Shown in pieces: positions 16,623 through 25,609 of a stretch of 52,896 nucleotides of DNA. Made by a program: the position numbers and the translations under genes. Each line of letters starts with the position of its first letter. Position 1 is the first letter of the stretch. Location: assembly GCA_020724465.1 (NCBI GenBank), contig DYGX01000024.1, positions 1 through 52,896 on the forward strand, in the 5' to 3' direction. The DNA is from Thermoflexus sp. Its GTDB lineage: Bacteria; Chloroflexota; Anaerolineae; Aggregatilineales; Aggregatilineaceae. The notes under the pieces are model-generated. The model had not been told where the DNA came from. It saw nothing but the letters and a program-made list of their open reading frames with translations, and searched no databases.

Positions 16623-18038
16623 ATGAGAAACCCTTTTACTCCCCACAAATTCGTTTTTCCTCTCGTCCTGATGCTGTTGGGCCTCGCCCTGATTGGGTAC
16701 GGGGCGGCGCGTATCTCTGCCCAGGGTTCAGAGGGCAACCCCGTTCGCGGCGGTGTGCTCTACGACCAGTGGTGGGCGGTCACCGGCGCTGAGCCACCCG
16801 CTGGCGATCACCCGCTCTGGGCGACCCAGACCACCAACACGCGCAGTGGCCCCGATACCTGGCGCTGCAAAGAGTGTCACGGGTGGGACTATAAGGGGGC
16901 CGAAGGCGCGTACGGCTCCGGTTCGCACTTCACCGGCTTCCCCGGCATCCTGCAGAGCAAGGGACAACCGGTTGAGGACATTCTCGCCGCTCTCAAAGGC
17001 GGGTCGAATCCCGATCACGATTTCTCGACGGTGCTGGATGATCAGGCGCTGATGGACCTCGCGGTGTTTATCTCGGAGACGCTGATTGACTCCGCGCCGC
17101 TGATCAACGAGGACAAATCATCCACCGGCGACGCGGCGCGCGGCGCGGCGCTTTTCGCCATGTGCACCGACTGCCACGGGCCGGGTGGCAACGCGATCGC
17201 CTTCGGCCCGTTTGGGGCACAGGAAGTTGTTGGCGTCATCGCCAGCGACAACCCGTGGGAGTTCCTGCACAAAGCACGCTATGGGCAGCCGGGCTGGCCG
17301 GTGATGCCGGCGCTGCTGGCGCTCGGCCTGTCAGAAAGTGATGTTGCGGATGTGCTGGCCCATGCGCAAACGCTGCCGGAAGAGCCGGCTCTCAGCGGCG
17401 GCGGTGTGCTCTACGACCAGTGGTGGGCGGTCACCAGCGCTGAGCCACCCGCCGGCGACCATCCGCTCTGGGCGACCCAGACCACCAACACGCGCAGCGG
17501 CCCCGATACCTGGCGCTGCAAAGAGTGTCACGGGTGGGACTATAAGGGGGCCGAAGGCGCGTACGGCTCCGGTTCGCACTTCACCGGCTTCCCCGGCATC
17601 CTGAGTGCCGCCTCGCTGCCAGAAGATGAGGTGCGCGCCTGGCTGGACGGCACCGCGAACCCCGATCATGACTTCTCCGCCTACCTGGACGAGGTCGCGC
17701 TGGATGCGCTGGTGTCCTTCATCCAGCAGGAGATGTTCGACCCTTCGGCGTATGTAAACGACGATAGGACGGTCAACGGCGATCCGGCTGCCGGGGAGCC
17801 GCTGTACGCGCGCACGTGCGCGCGGTGCCACGGCGCAGATGGCAGAACGTACAATTTCGGCAGCGATGAAGAACCGGAGTATGTCGGCACGCTGGCGAAT
17901 GACAACCCGTGGGAAGTCTTCCACAAGGCGGCGCATGGGCAGCCTGCCGTGCCGATGCCCGGCGCGTTGGGGCTGGGCTGGACGCCTCAGGCTATCGCCG
18001 ATGTGGTTGCCTACGCGCAAACGCTGCCGCTGGAATAA
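16623..18038 (+). CDS. Tandem-duplicated tetraheme c-type cytochrome
   Basis: The 471-residue exported or membrane-anchored cytochrome has a hydrophobic N-terminal segment (residues ~10-32) ending in ISAQG, a possible signal peptide. Four CxxCH heme sites begin at C82, C181, C299 and C399 (CKECH, CTDCH, CKECH, CARCH). The protein is two copies of a diheme unit: GGVLYDQWWAV...TWRCKECHGWDYKG followed by a second cytochrome c-like domain. AGGAG lies eight bases before the ATG at 16623. Such proteins shuttle electrons outside the membrane, here presumably among the respiratory enzymes encoded nearby (20788-25020). The electron partner is not evident from sequence. Confidence 0.85.
   Translation: MRNPFTPHKFVFPLVLMLLGLALIGYGAARISAQGSEGNPVRGGVLYDQWWAVTGAEPPAGDHPLWATQTTNTRSGPDTWRCKECHGWDYKGAEGAYGSGSHFTGFPGILQSKGQPVEDILAALKGGSNPDHDFSTVLDDQALMDLAVFISETLIDSAPLINEDKSSTGDAARGAALFAMCTDCHGPGGNAIAFGPFGAQEVVGVIASDNPWEFLHKARYGQPGWPVMPALLALGLSESDVADVLAHAQTLPEEPALSGGGVLYDQWWAVTSAEPPAGDHPLWATQTTNTRSGPDTWRCKECHGWDYKGAEGAYGSGSHFTGFPGILSAASLPEDEVRAWLDGTANPDHDFSAYLDEVALDALVSFIQQEMFDPSAYVNDDRTVNGDPAAGEPLYARTCARCHGADGRTYNFGSDEEPEYVGTLANDNPWEVFHKAAHGQPAVPMPGALGLGWTPQAIADVVAYAQTLPLE
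16747..16952 (+). repeat. 206-bp intragenic repeat, unit 1
   Basis: It matches 17398-17603 with only five differences, three of them T/C changes at third positions. It covers the QWWAV to GFPGIL part of the cytochrome, including one CKECH heme site. Confidence 0.95.
17398..17603 (+). repeat. 206-bp intragenic repeat, unit 2
   Basis: Second copy of 16747-16952. The rest of the two halves (DNPWEFLHKA and DNPWEVFHKA regions) is clearly diverged, so the near-identity here points to recent gene conversion or recombination rather than a recent whole duplication. Confidence 0.95.
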
Positions 18039-18118
18039 CGCCGGCGGGCGCGCACAGACGCGCACCTGACCGCAGCGCCGGGCCGCCCGGCTGGTTGTCG
18101 CGCAGCGCGATCGCATCC

Positions 18119-18151
18119 AAAAAGGCGAGCGACCACACCGGGCCGCTCGCC
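18119..18151 (-). terminator. Terminator of the 18188 mini-protein gene
   Basis: Eight-bp arms (GGCGAGCG at 18151-18144, complement at 18131-18124 on the minus strand) are followed by T5 (18123-18119). It is well placed 37 bp after the stop of the minus-strand gene, and may also stop transcription from the cytochrome side. Confidence 0.75.
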
Positions 18152-18187
18152 TTCGCATCTAAGAGAAGAACTCCGCACACTGGCTAA

Positions 18188-18535
18188 CTAACGGGCGCGT
18201 CCGCCCCCGCCGTAGCGGTATCCGCGCGCCTGAGCGCCGTTCGCGCGGGCGAAGCTGCCGCAGTTGTCGCAGATGCCGTCGCCGTCGGCGTCGACAAACC
18301 CCGCGCCCGCGCCGTACGCGCCGGTGCCGCAGTTGTCGCAGATACCGTCGCCGTCGGCGTCCACGAATCCCGCGCCCGCGCCCCCGCGACCCGGCCCCCG
18401 TCCCTGGCCGCCGATCGCCAGAAGGGTGCCCGGCATGGAGTCTTCGGCGGCCAGCGCCGGAACAACTGCCAGCAAGAACACGCCGACCAGCACCACAGCC
18501 CCTACCGTTCGCAACATGACTCGCTTGTTCAACAT
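18188..18535 (-). CDS. Secreted mini-protein with two EF-hand/TSP3-like repeats
   Basis: The precursor is 115 residues, with a signal peptide (MLNKRVMLRT, a hydrophobic core, cut near ALAA, residue ~30). The mature part has two identical modules GAGFVDADGDGICDNCG separated by 4-5 residues. DxDGDG is a calcium-binding loop as in thrombospondin type 3 or EF-hand repeats, and the C..C pair could form disulfides. The ends are Gly/Arg/Tyr-rich (GRGPGRGG, RGYRYGGGGRAR). AGGAG lies nine bases before ATG 18535. It has its own terminator at 18119-18151. It resembles short Ca2+-binding surface peptides seen in environmental bacteria; the role is unknown. Confidence 0.75.
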   Translation of the reverse strand: MLNKRVMLRTVGAVVLVGVFLLAVVPALAAEDSMPGTLLAIGGQGRGPGRGGAGAGFVDADGDGICDNCGTGAYGAGAGFVDADGDGICDNCGSFARANGAQARGYRYGGGGRAR

Positions 18536-18645
18536 TTCCGTCTGCTCCTGTGAGTATCTCAAGGTCGATTGACACCCACTATAGAGCCGGATTATGAAGA
18601 TTCTGTGTGCGAAAGGTGTGGTTTGTGTGTTGGCGGCGTGCGTTG

Positions 18646-18866
18646 CCCCTCGTCCCCCGGCCCCTTCTCCCCCGGCACGCGGGGAGAAGGGGAGCGCGCG
18701 GGCGTGTCGAGGGTGTCAAGAACCCGGCTGGCCGGGGAGTCGGGCGTCAGGCGTAGGGGCCGAGCAAGCCCGGCCCGTGCCACTCACGCCCCTCACCCGG
18801 CGCGGCGGCTCAATGCCCCTCGCCCCGCGACGCCGTCGCGGAGGGAAAGGGGTTTGGGGTGAGGGA
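18646..18866 (+). repeat. C/G-rich intergenic repeat (copy 2, composite)
   Basis: It has the family's two parts, CCCCTCGTCCCCCGGCCCCT near the start and a CCCGCGACGCCGTCGCGGAG hairpin near the end. Between them is a TAGGGGCCGAGCAAGCCCGG element also found inside copies 5 and 6. It fills the 18536-18888 gap between two minus-strand genes, and no gene is visible there. Confidence 0.7.
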
Positions 18867-18888
18867 AAAACGGCCCTGCCGCCCTGCC

Positions 18889-20238
18889 CTAGCCATCGAC
18901 ACAGTTAAAGGACGCTTCAAACGGCTCGCTTACATGGCCCGCCTCGTCGGCAATGGTGATCGACCAGATCACCGGACCGATGAAATTCGCGCCGCCCAAA
19001 GAGCACGACACCCGCCACTCCAGGTCACCGCTCACGGTGTCCCCTGCCAGTATGGCGGGGAATTCCCGGACGCTGCCTTCCCATTTGCCCTGCGGCGCAT
19101 AGACGAACTTGGACGTCATGCGCACGATCGCGTCGCCATCCAGATTGACAAAATGCAGCGCGCAGGCCGTTTCACCCCGGTCCGAAACGACCTGACACGC
19201 TCTCTGCCCGACGATCAGAGGCAAGGGGTTGTCGAAGGCGGCTGCCGGATCGACCGCGCGCGGCAGCAGCGCCAGAGGAAGATGCTCAATATCGTCCGGG
19301 TTGGTGGGCATTACTTTCAGATGGCCGCTTGGCGTATAGCCGCCCGACAGCGGGATCGCAACGCGGACCCCTGGCGGCGCGGTGATCGTCTCGTCCGCCA
19401 CCCGGATCGTCGCGCTGCCGTCCAACACGTCCAGCGACAGCTCGCCTTCCGGCTCGGCGCGGGCAAACACGGTCGCTGCGAGCAGGATGTCCACGCCGTT
19501 GACCGACAGATGCGTCGCGTCTCCGCCCGGGGGCGCCTGGATCAGGATCCCGTTCTGCGGCGCGGCTGCGCAAGGCGGCCGGGCGGCGCCGCTGTGAAAC
19601 GTGAACGCCTGCATCCCGGCGTAGACGGGCGTATCCTGCCCCGCCACCGGCAGCCCTTCCGCCTGCCCCAGGATTGTAACCCGCCGCGCGGGCACCCAGC
19701 CGGTTTCGCCGCCGGGCAGCCGCACGCGCAGCCAGTTTTGCGTGCAGTTGCAGGCGTTGGCATACAGGATTTCCCCTGCCCCAACGCTGGCGAATGTGGC
19801 GTAATGCGATCCCGGCCCTGTGTAGACCGGCGTGTCGCTCTCGACGCGGACTTCGATTTCCGCCAGAGAGCTTGCCGCGTTGTGAATTTCGACGTCGCCG
19901 AACAGTACAAGCGCCAGCGAATCGCTGCGCGCATCGGGCTGGACGTTCATCACCGCCACGCCCCAGGCATCCGGAAGCTGCATCGGGCTGAGCCGCATAC
20001 AGCAGGTAGTGTCCAGGTCGAGCGTGTCACCCGCCGCCGCGAACGCCGCCGCGTCGCCCCTGGTGGTGAACGTAATCTCTCCGTGCCCAAAGCAGGCGGT
20101 CCCCGGCGCCAGGTCGCCGCAGTGGACTGCTGCTTCGGATAGCGCGCGGTCGATCAGCGCGGTGCACTCGTCTTCCTGCGCGCTCGAACCAGCCGGCAGC
20201 AGCAGGAAGACAACCAGTATGACCAGGTAGCGCTTCAT
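18889..20238 (-). CDS. Secreted protein with bacterial SH3 domain
   Basis: The 449-residue precursor has a signal peptide (MKRYLVILVVFLLLPAGSSA, cut near residue 20). An N-terminal region with several Cys (CTALIDRALSEAAVHCGD, DTTCCMRLS) is followed by a bacterial SH3 module (~residues 135-190: TPVYTGPGSHYATFASVGAG, WLRVRLPGGETGWVPARRV). A beta-rich middle (FTFHSGAARPPC, LSLDVLDGSATIRVA) and a C-terminal domain (FSASFNCVDG-like end: EPFEASFNCVDG) complete it. GGGGGAG precedes the ATG by six bases. Similar multi-domain SH3 proteins are frequent in Chloroflexi and probably sit at the cell surface; ligand unknown. Confidence 0.75.
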   Translation of the reverse strand: MKRYLVILVVFLLLPAGSSAQEDECTALIDRALSEAAVHCGDLAPGTACFGHGEITFTTRGDAAAFAAAGDTLDLDTTCCMRLSPMQLPDAWGVAVMNVQPDARSDSLALVLFGDVEIHNAASSLAEIEVRVESDTPVYTGPGSHYATFASVGAGEILYANACNCTQNWLRVRLPGGETGWVPARRVTILGQAEGLPVAGQDTPVYAGMQAFTFHSGAARPPCAAAPQNGILIQAPPGGDATHLSVNGVDILLAATVFARAEPEGELSLDVLDGSATIRVADETITAPPGVRVAIPLSGGYTPSGHLKVMPTNPDDIEHLPLALLPRAVDPAAAFDNPLPLIVGQRACQVVSDRGETACALHFVNLDGDAIVRMTSKFVYAPQGKWEGSVREFPAILAGDTVSGDLEWRVSCSLGGANFIGPVIWSITIADEAGHVSEPFEASFNCVDG

Positions 20239-20468
20239 CGCGTACTCCCCCTCAACGGTGCCGCTCTATAGTTCAGTCTATGCGCAAGTGGTGGGGAAAA
20301 GAAAGTGATCCTTTGCATCCAAACTATCTTCATCCGGAACACCCGCCCCCGGCCGGGCTTGATGACCATCCGCGCCCCCAAACGTGAAATTTGTCACTCA
20401 CACCGGATCCGGCTTCTGCTCAATGATATGGACGTATGCGGATGTGCGAATAAGCGAAAGAGGCGATC

Positions 20469-20804
20469 ATGCCCCTGCTCCCCCTGCAGGAGATTCAGCT
20501 CCTGCATAACTATGTCTGCCAGTCGGTCAACGATCCGAAACGCATCCAGATCCTCTACGCACTCTACGACGAACCCCGGCATGTGACGGCGCTGGCCGAA
20601 CTGCTCGACATGCCCCAACCCACTGTCTCGCGCCATCTCGCGCTGCTGCGCCAGCGGTTGCTGGTCACCGCAGAGCGAAGCGGGCCGGCGGTGGTCTACC
20701 GCCTGAGCGATCCCCGCATTGTGGATGTGCTGGAGCAGATGCGGTCGATTTTGCGCGAGGTGCTTGAGCGCCAAGCCGAGGTGCTGGATGAACAATCCGA
20801 ATAA
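20469..20804 (+). CDS. ArsR-family regulator heading the sulfur/heme operon
   Basis: The 111-residue winged-helix protein has the recognition region ALAELLDMPQPTVSRHLALL followed by the wing RSGPAVVYRLSDPRIVD. It has a single Cys (C17), so it does not fit the two-Cys persulfide sensors (SqrR/BigR type) and lacks the classic CxCxxC arsenite site. The signal may be bound differently or by other residues. GAGG lies just before the ATG. Its last 17 bases overlap the octaheme gene, so it is the first gene of the operon running to 26845 and likely its local regulator. Confidence 0.85.
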   Translation: MPLLPLQEIQLLHNYVCQSVNDPKRIQILYALYDEPRHVTALAELLDMPQPTVSRHLALLRQRLLVTAERSGPAVVYRLSDPRIVDVLEQMRSILREVLERQAEVLDEQSE

Positions 20805-22275
20805 TGATCAGACATCTGAAACGAACTGGCTCCGAGAGTTTAAGTACATCTGGGTCATCGGCCTGGTCGCGACCGCGCTGATCGTGATCGTGCCGGTGGT
20901 GCTGGCGGTCCGGCCCGAGCCTGCGCCCGCCGACGATCCGTGGGCCGGCGTGCCGAAAGCGAAGCCGGCCACCGATCACAGCGCGCTGCTGAAAGGCCCG
21001 TTCGAGACAGGCTCGGATGTCACCCTGGCCTGCCTGAACTGCCACGCAGACGCGGCCTTCGAGGTCATGCAAACCAATCACTGGACCTGGCAGGCTCCGC
21101 CGGTCGAGGTCGAGTGGCGCGCCGAGCCGGTCTCCACTGGCAAGGCCAACGTGCTGAACAACTTCTGCATCGGCATTCAATCAAACTGGACCGGCTGCAC
21201 GCGCTGCCACGCGGGCTATGGCTGGGACGGGCCCGATTTCTTCGCGACGGCGACCGCCGAGCAAGTCGACTGCCTGGTCTGCCACGACCAGTCGGGCCAG
21301 TATGTGAAAGCCTCGGCGGGGATGCCGGCTGAGGGGGTGGATCTCGTCCTGGCGGCGCAGAGCGTCGGGCGGCCAACGCGCATCAACTGCGGAAGCTGCC
21401 ATTTCAACGGCGGCGGGGGCGACGCGGTCAAGCACGGCGATCTGGACGAGACGCTGTACTTCCCCGACGAGCAGCTCGACGTGCACATGGGCCGCTACGA
21501 TTTCCAGTGTGTCGACTGCCACCGGACGGATGATCACAACATCGCCGGGCGCTCCATCTCGGTCAGCGTTGACAACGCGAACCAGATCGCTTGCACGGAC
21601 TGCCATTCGGCCACCCCGCACGCGGACACACGCGTCAACGCGCACACCGACACCGTCGCCTGCCAGACGTGCCACATCCCCGCCGCAGCCCGGCGCGAGC
21701 CGACCAAGATGGTCTGGGACTGGTCGACTGCCGGTCAGGACTGGCCCGAAGACGAGCACAAGTATCTGAAGATCAAAGGAAGCTTCATCTACGAAGGGAA
21801 CATCGTCCCCAGCTACGACTGGTACGCCGGCACGGCAAAGCGTTACCTGCTTGGCGACCCGATCGATCCCAGCGGAGTCACCAAAATCAACGATCCGATC
21901 GGCGACATCACCGACCCGCAGGCGAAAATCTGGCCGTTCAAAATCCACACCGCCAGGCAGATCTACGACGCCGTCAACAACTACCTGCTCGTGCCGAAGA
22001 CCGTCGGCGAAGGCGGCTACTGGACGATGTTCGACTGGGACCTGGCCGCGCAGCTTGGCTCGGAGCAGACCGGGCTGGACTACAGCGGCGAGTATGGCTT
22101 TACCGAGACGGTGATGTACTGGCCGATCACGCATATGGTCGCGCCGGCTGAACAGGCGCTGCGCTGCACCGACTGCCACAGCGCCAACGGCCGGCTGGAT
22201 TGGGGAGCGCTCGGGTATCCGGGCGATCCGATGCAGTGGGGCGGGCGCGACACGACAGCGGTCGCTTCGAAATAA
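20788..22275 (+). CDS. otr: Octaheme tetrathionate reductase-type cytochrome c
   Basis: This 495-residue protein is anchored by one N-terminal helix (residues ~23-43, WVIGLVATALIVIVPVVLAV). It carries eight CxxCH heme sites at C82, C137, C162, C201, C241, C269, C292 and C460. The spacing, and sequences such as NNFCIGIQSNWTGCTRCHAG, FQCVDCHRTDDHNIAGRSI and KMVWDWSTAGQD, match the octaheme tetrathionate reductase family. Members of that family reduce tetrathionate, and in vitro nitrite and hydroxylamine, outside the membrane. The ATG at 20788 overlaps the arsR stop. It would receive electrons from the membrane b-type cytochrome encoded next. The physiological substrate is an inference from family and from the thiosulfate-type transporters downstream. 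Confidence 0.88.
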   Translation: MNNPNNDQTSETNWLREFKYIWVIGLVATALIVIVPVVLAVRPEPAPADDPWAGVPKAKPATDHSALLKGPFETGSDVTLACLNCHADAAFEVMQTNHWTWQAPPVEVEWRAEPVSTGKANVLNNFCIGIQSNWTGCTRCHAGYGWDGPDFFATATAEQVDCLVCHDQSGQYVKASAGMPAEGVDLVLAAQSVGRPTRINCGSCHFNGGGGDAVKHGDLDETLYFPDEQLDVHMGRYDFQCVDCHRTDDHNIAGRSISVSVDNANQIACTDCHSATPHADTRVNAHTDTVACQTCHIPAAARREPTKMVWDWSTAGQDWPEDEHKYLKIKGSFIYEGNIVPSYDWYAGTAKRYLLGDPIDPSGVTKINDPIGDITDPQAKIWPFKIHTARQIYDAVNNYLLVPKTVGEGGYWTMFDWDLAAQLGSEQTGLDYSGEYGFTETVMYWPITHMVAPAEQALRCTDCHSANGRLDWGALGYPGDPMQWGGRDTTAVASK

Positions 22276-22287
22276 CGCGGGGGCAGA

Positions 22288-25020
22288 ATGAGGATGCTTC
22301 GAACGATTTCTCACAGGCTTCACCTCTGGCTGGGTCTGGCAGGCGCGGTGCTGGTGGGCCTCGCCGCGCTGCTCCCTTCGGCGCTTCCGGCTGCGGCGCA
22401 GACCGGCGGCTCGCCCCTGCACCCGACTTTTCCGCTGCTCGACGCTGACGGCGCGAACGTGCTGGACAGCGGGCAGCCCGTTTCCACCATGACAACCTGT
22501 GGGGCCTGCCACGACACCGAATTCATCGCCGCCCACAGCTTTCACGCGGACGTCGGGCTGGCCAGCTACGGCGCGCCGGGCTTCCAGCCCTGGGATACCA
22601 GCCCTGGCCTGTTCGGGCGCTGGGATCCGCTGGCATACCGCTATCTATCCCCAGAAGGCGACGAGCGGCTTGACCTGACCACGGCTGCCTGGCTTCAGGT
22701 CTTCGGGCGCTATCACGTCGGCGGCGGCCCGGCGGTGCGCGATCGCAGCGGCGCGAGCCTGACCGATCCGGCGGACGGCCGTCCCCTGGTCGAGACGCAC
22801 ATCGTCGATCCGGACACCGGCGAGCTGGTCCCGTGGGATTGGGACAAGTCCGGTGTGGTCGAGATGAACTGCTTCCTGTGCCACCTGCAAGCCCCGAACA
22901 ACGAGGCGCGCGTGGCCGCCCTGGAAGCGGGCGAGTTCGCCTGGGCCAACACGGCGACCCTGGCCGGGACCGGGATCGTCGAGCAGGTTGGCGGCGTCTG
23001 GCGCTGGAACAGAGCGGCCTTCACCGAAACCGGCGAGCTGGCGCAGGACTATGTCACGCTGCAGGATCCGGGCGCGGAGAACTGCGGCCAGTGTCACGGT
23101 CTGGCGCACACCGACAACCAGACGCCCCTGGTGCTGGACGGATGCGAAACCGACGCCTGGACCACGGCGACCACCGGGCAGGTGTTCTCGCCGCAGGTGA
23201 TGCTGAACTCCGGCACGAACCTGGCGGGCAAGGCCAGCCTGAACCGCTCGTTCGACATTCACGCCGAGCGCGCCGTCGAGTGCGTCAACTGCCACTACGC
23301 CTTGAACAACCCGGTTTACTATCGCAAGGCCGAAGACAGCGAGCTGGAGCATCTGGTCTTTGATCCCAGGCGGATCGACCTCGGTGAATATCTCTATCGC
23401 CCGCTGCACGAATTTGCCAAGGGCAGCAGCGCCCAAAGCGCGCTGGCTCCGGAGTTTGACGACACGCTGCGCCGCTGCGAATCCTGCCACGACGCGGCAG
23501 TTGGCCATGGCTGGCTGCCGTACCGGGAGCGGCACGTCGAGGCGCTTGGCTGCGAGACGTGCCACATCCCCACGCTCTACGGGGCCGCCCGCCAGGCGAC
23601 CGACTGGACGGTGCTGACGCCGCAAGGCACGGCCCGGACCGAGTGCCGGGGTATCGCGCCGGGCGGCGAGCCGGGGGCAGGCGATCTGTTCACCGGTTTC
23701 AGCCCGGTGCTGCTCCCCCGCAAAGACGCGGACGGCGCGCTGACCCTGGCGCCGCACAACCTGATCACCACCTGGTTCTGGGTGTACGGCGATCCCGCCC
23801 GGCCCGTCCCGCTGCGCGATCTGCAGGCCGCGTGGTTCGACGGCGCCGGCTACCATCCGGACGTGCTGGCGGCCTTCGACGCGGACGGCGACGGAACCCT
23901 GGCCGACGACGAGCTGGTGCTGGACAGCGAGGCCAAGGTCGCGCTGATCGCGGCGCGCCTTGAGGCGCAGGGGCTGGACACGCCGCGCATCGAGGGCGAA
24001 GTGCGGCCCTATACCATCAGCCACAACGTGACCTCTGGGGAATGGGCCATCAGGGATTGCACCACGTGCCACAGCAACGAGTCGCGGCTGGTCTCGCGCG
24101 TGCTGCTGGCCGAGCATACGCCCGGCGGCGTGATGCCCGGCTTCGTCAGCGGCTCGAACCTGGCGATCAGCGGGGAGCTGATCGCCGAAGACGGCGCGCT
24201 GTACTACGCGCCACGCCACAACTCGGACGAGCTGAAGCTATATGTCTTCGGGCACGACAGCGTCTTGTGGGTGGACGCGCTCGGCGCGGTGATGTTCCTC
24301 GGCGTCGTGGCCGGCGTTACCGCGCACAGCGGGTTGCGCTACATCGCGGCGCGGCGCTGGAAAGCGCGCCATGGCGAGGTCGCGTACCGGCGCGAGTATA
24401 TGTACTCGGTCTACGAGCGCCAGTGGCACTGGCTGCAGACCGTGGTCATCCTCTTGCTGCTGTTCACCGGGCTGGTCATTCACAAACCGCACATCTTCGG
24501 GATGTTCAGCTTCCGGGGTGTGGTGCTGGTTCACAACGTCCTGGCGGCCATCCTGGTGATCAACGCGGCGCTGGCGGCCTTCTACCATCTGGCGAGCGGC
24601 GAGATCCGCCAGTACCTGCCGGAGCCGCACGGCTTCTTCGGGCAGGCGTTCGCCCAGGCGCTGTACTACCTGCGGGGCATCTTCCGGGGCGAGCCGCACC
24701 CCTTCGAGAAATCCCCCCGGCGCAAGATGAACCCGCTGCAACAGGTGACCTATCTGGTCATTCTCAATATCCTGCTGCCGCTCCAGATGATCACCGGCGT
24801 GCTGATCTGGGGCGCGCAGACCTGGCCGAACGTCGCGGCGAAGCTGGGCGGGCTGTCGGTGCTGGCGCCGTTCCACACGCTGATCGCCTGGTCGTTTGCG
24901 GCCTTTATCGTCATGCACGTCTATCTGACCACCACCGAGCGCACACCGCTGACCGGCATCAAATCGATGGTGACAGGCTGGAGCGAGATTGAGGTTCACG
25001 GGTCACCGGAGGAAGCGTAA
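22288..25020 (+). CDS. Heptaheme cytochrome c fused to a cytochrome b561-like membrane domain
   Basis: The 910-residue fusion has a signal peptide (residues 1-38). An external region follows with seven CxxCH sites at C71, C195, C266, C332, C397, C422 and C591, and an EF-hand-like DADGDGTLADDEL loop at ~531. The C-terminal membrane domain (~655-900) has several helices with His in VYERQWHWLQTVVI, LVIHKPHI, VHNVLAA, FYHLASGE, FHTLIAW and MHVYLTT. These positions suggest b-type heme ligands as in hydrogenase/formate dehydrogenase cytochrome b. It probably oxidises quinol in the membrane and passes electrons through its own hemes to the octaheme enzyme upstream. It starts 12 bp after that gene and ends one base before the next. 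Confidence 0.85.
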   Translation: MRMLRTISHRLHLWLGLAGAVLVGLAALLPSALPAAAQTGGSPLHPTFPLLDADGANVLDSGQPVSTMTTCGACHDTEFIAAHSFHADVGLASYGAPGFQPWDTSPGLFGRWDPLAYRYLSPEGDERLDLTTAAWLQVFGRYHVGGGPAVRDRSGASLTDPADGRPLVETHIVDPDTGELVPWDWDKSGVVEMNCFLCHLQAPNNEARVAALEAGEFAWANTATLAGTGIVEQVGGVWRWNRAAFTETGELAQDYVTLQDPGAENCGQCHGLAHTDNQTPLVLDGCETDAWTTATTGQVFSPQVMLNSGTNLAGKASLNRSFDIHAERAVECVNCHYALNNPVYYRKAEDSELEHLVFDPRRIDLGEYLYRPLHEFAKGSSAQSALAPEFDDTLRRCESCHDAAVGHGWLPYRERHVEALGCETCHIPTLYGAARQATDWTVLTPQGTARTECRGIAPGGEPGAGDLFTGFSPVLLPRKDADGALTLAPHNLITTWFWVYGDPARPVPLRDLQAAWFDGAGYHPDVLAAFDADGDGTLADDELVLDSEAKVALIAARLEAQGLDTPRIEGEVRPYTISHNVTSGEWAIRDCTTCHSNESRLVSRVLLAEHTPGGVMPGFVSGSNLAISGELIAEDGALYYAPRHNSDELKLYVFGHDSVLWVDALGAVMFLGVVAGVTAHSGLRYIAARRWKARHGEVAYRREYMYSVYERQWHWLQTVVILLLLFTGLVIHKPHIFGMFSFRGVVLVHNVLAAILVINAALAAFYHLASGEIRQYLPEPHGFFGQAFAQALYYLRGIFRGEPHPFEKSPRRKMNPLQQVTYLVILNILLPLQMITGVLIWGAQTWPNVAAKLGGLSVLAPFHTLIAWSFAAFIVMHVYLTTTERTPLTGIKSMVTGWSEIEVHGSPEEA

Positions 25021-25599
25021 ATGGCGAGTGTAACATCTGCACCCGAAAATGCACGCACCACGCCCGCGATCGCGGCGCGGCTGCGCCGGGCACCCAGGCC
25101 GTACGTCCACCCGTATCTCGGCGGGCTGTTGCTGGGCGTGGTGCTGTTTGCGGCGTTCTTCATCACCGGGAACGGGCTGGGCGCGTCCGGCGGGATGAAC
25201 CGCCTGATCGTGCTGGTCGAGGACGCGCTGGTTCCCGAACACGTCGACACCACGCCCTACCTGCTCGAAATGGCCGGCGGCGACCGCAACCCGCTCGACA
25301 GTTGGGTCGTGTTCGTCACCATTGGGGTGGTGATCGGCGGGTTTGTGTCCGGCTGGCTGAACGGGCGCTTGAAAGTTGAAACCAACCGCGGGCCGCGGGT
25401 GCCGGTACGCCTGCGCTGGGTGATGGCGTTCGTGGGCGGCGCGTTTATGGGCTATGGCGCGCGGCTGGCGCGCGGCTGCACCTCAGGGCAGGCGCTATCC
25501 GGCGGTGCGGTGTTGTCGGTCGGCAGTTGGGCGTTCATGTTCGCGGTCTTCGCGGGCGCGTACGCCCTGGCCTATTTCGTGCGCAAGCTGTGGAACTAA
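25021..25599 (+). CDS. YeeE/YedE-family (thiosulfate-transporter-like) membrane protein
   Basis: The 192-residue protein has four or five helices. It carries the family signature GARLARGCTSGQALSGGAVLS, whose Cys corresponds to those used for thiosulfate relay in YeeE/TsuA as I know it. Its first residues are cytoplasmic and polar. The start follows directly after the cytochrome stop. Canonical YeeE is about twice this size, with two such halves. Here the halves appear split between this gene and the next, and they would work together in sulfur-compound uptake for the reductase. The substrate is inferred from family. Confidence 0.85.
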   Translation: MASVTSAPENARTTPAIAARLRRAPRPYVHPYLGGLLLGVVLFAAFFITGNGLGASGGMNRLIVLVEDALVPEHVDTTPYLLEMAGGDRNPLDSWVVFVTIGVVIGGFVSGWLNGRLKVETNRGPRVPVRLRWVMAFVGGAFMGYGARLARGCTSGQALSGGAVLSVGSWAFMFAVFAGAYALAYFVRKLWN

Positions 25600-25609
25600 G
25601 GAGCCGGCC

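Noticed and set aside
20469-20804. SqrR/BigR-type persulfide sensor
   Set aside because: Context suits it, but the protein has only one Cys (C17), whereas these sensors need two.
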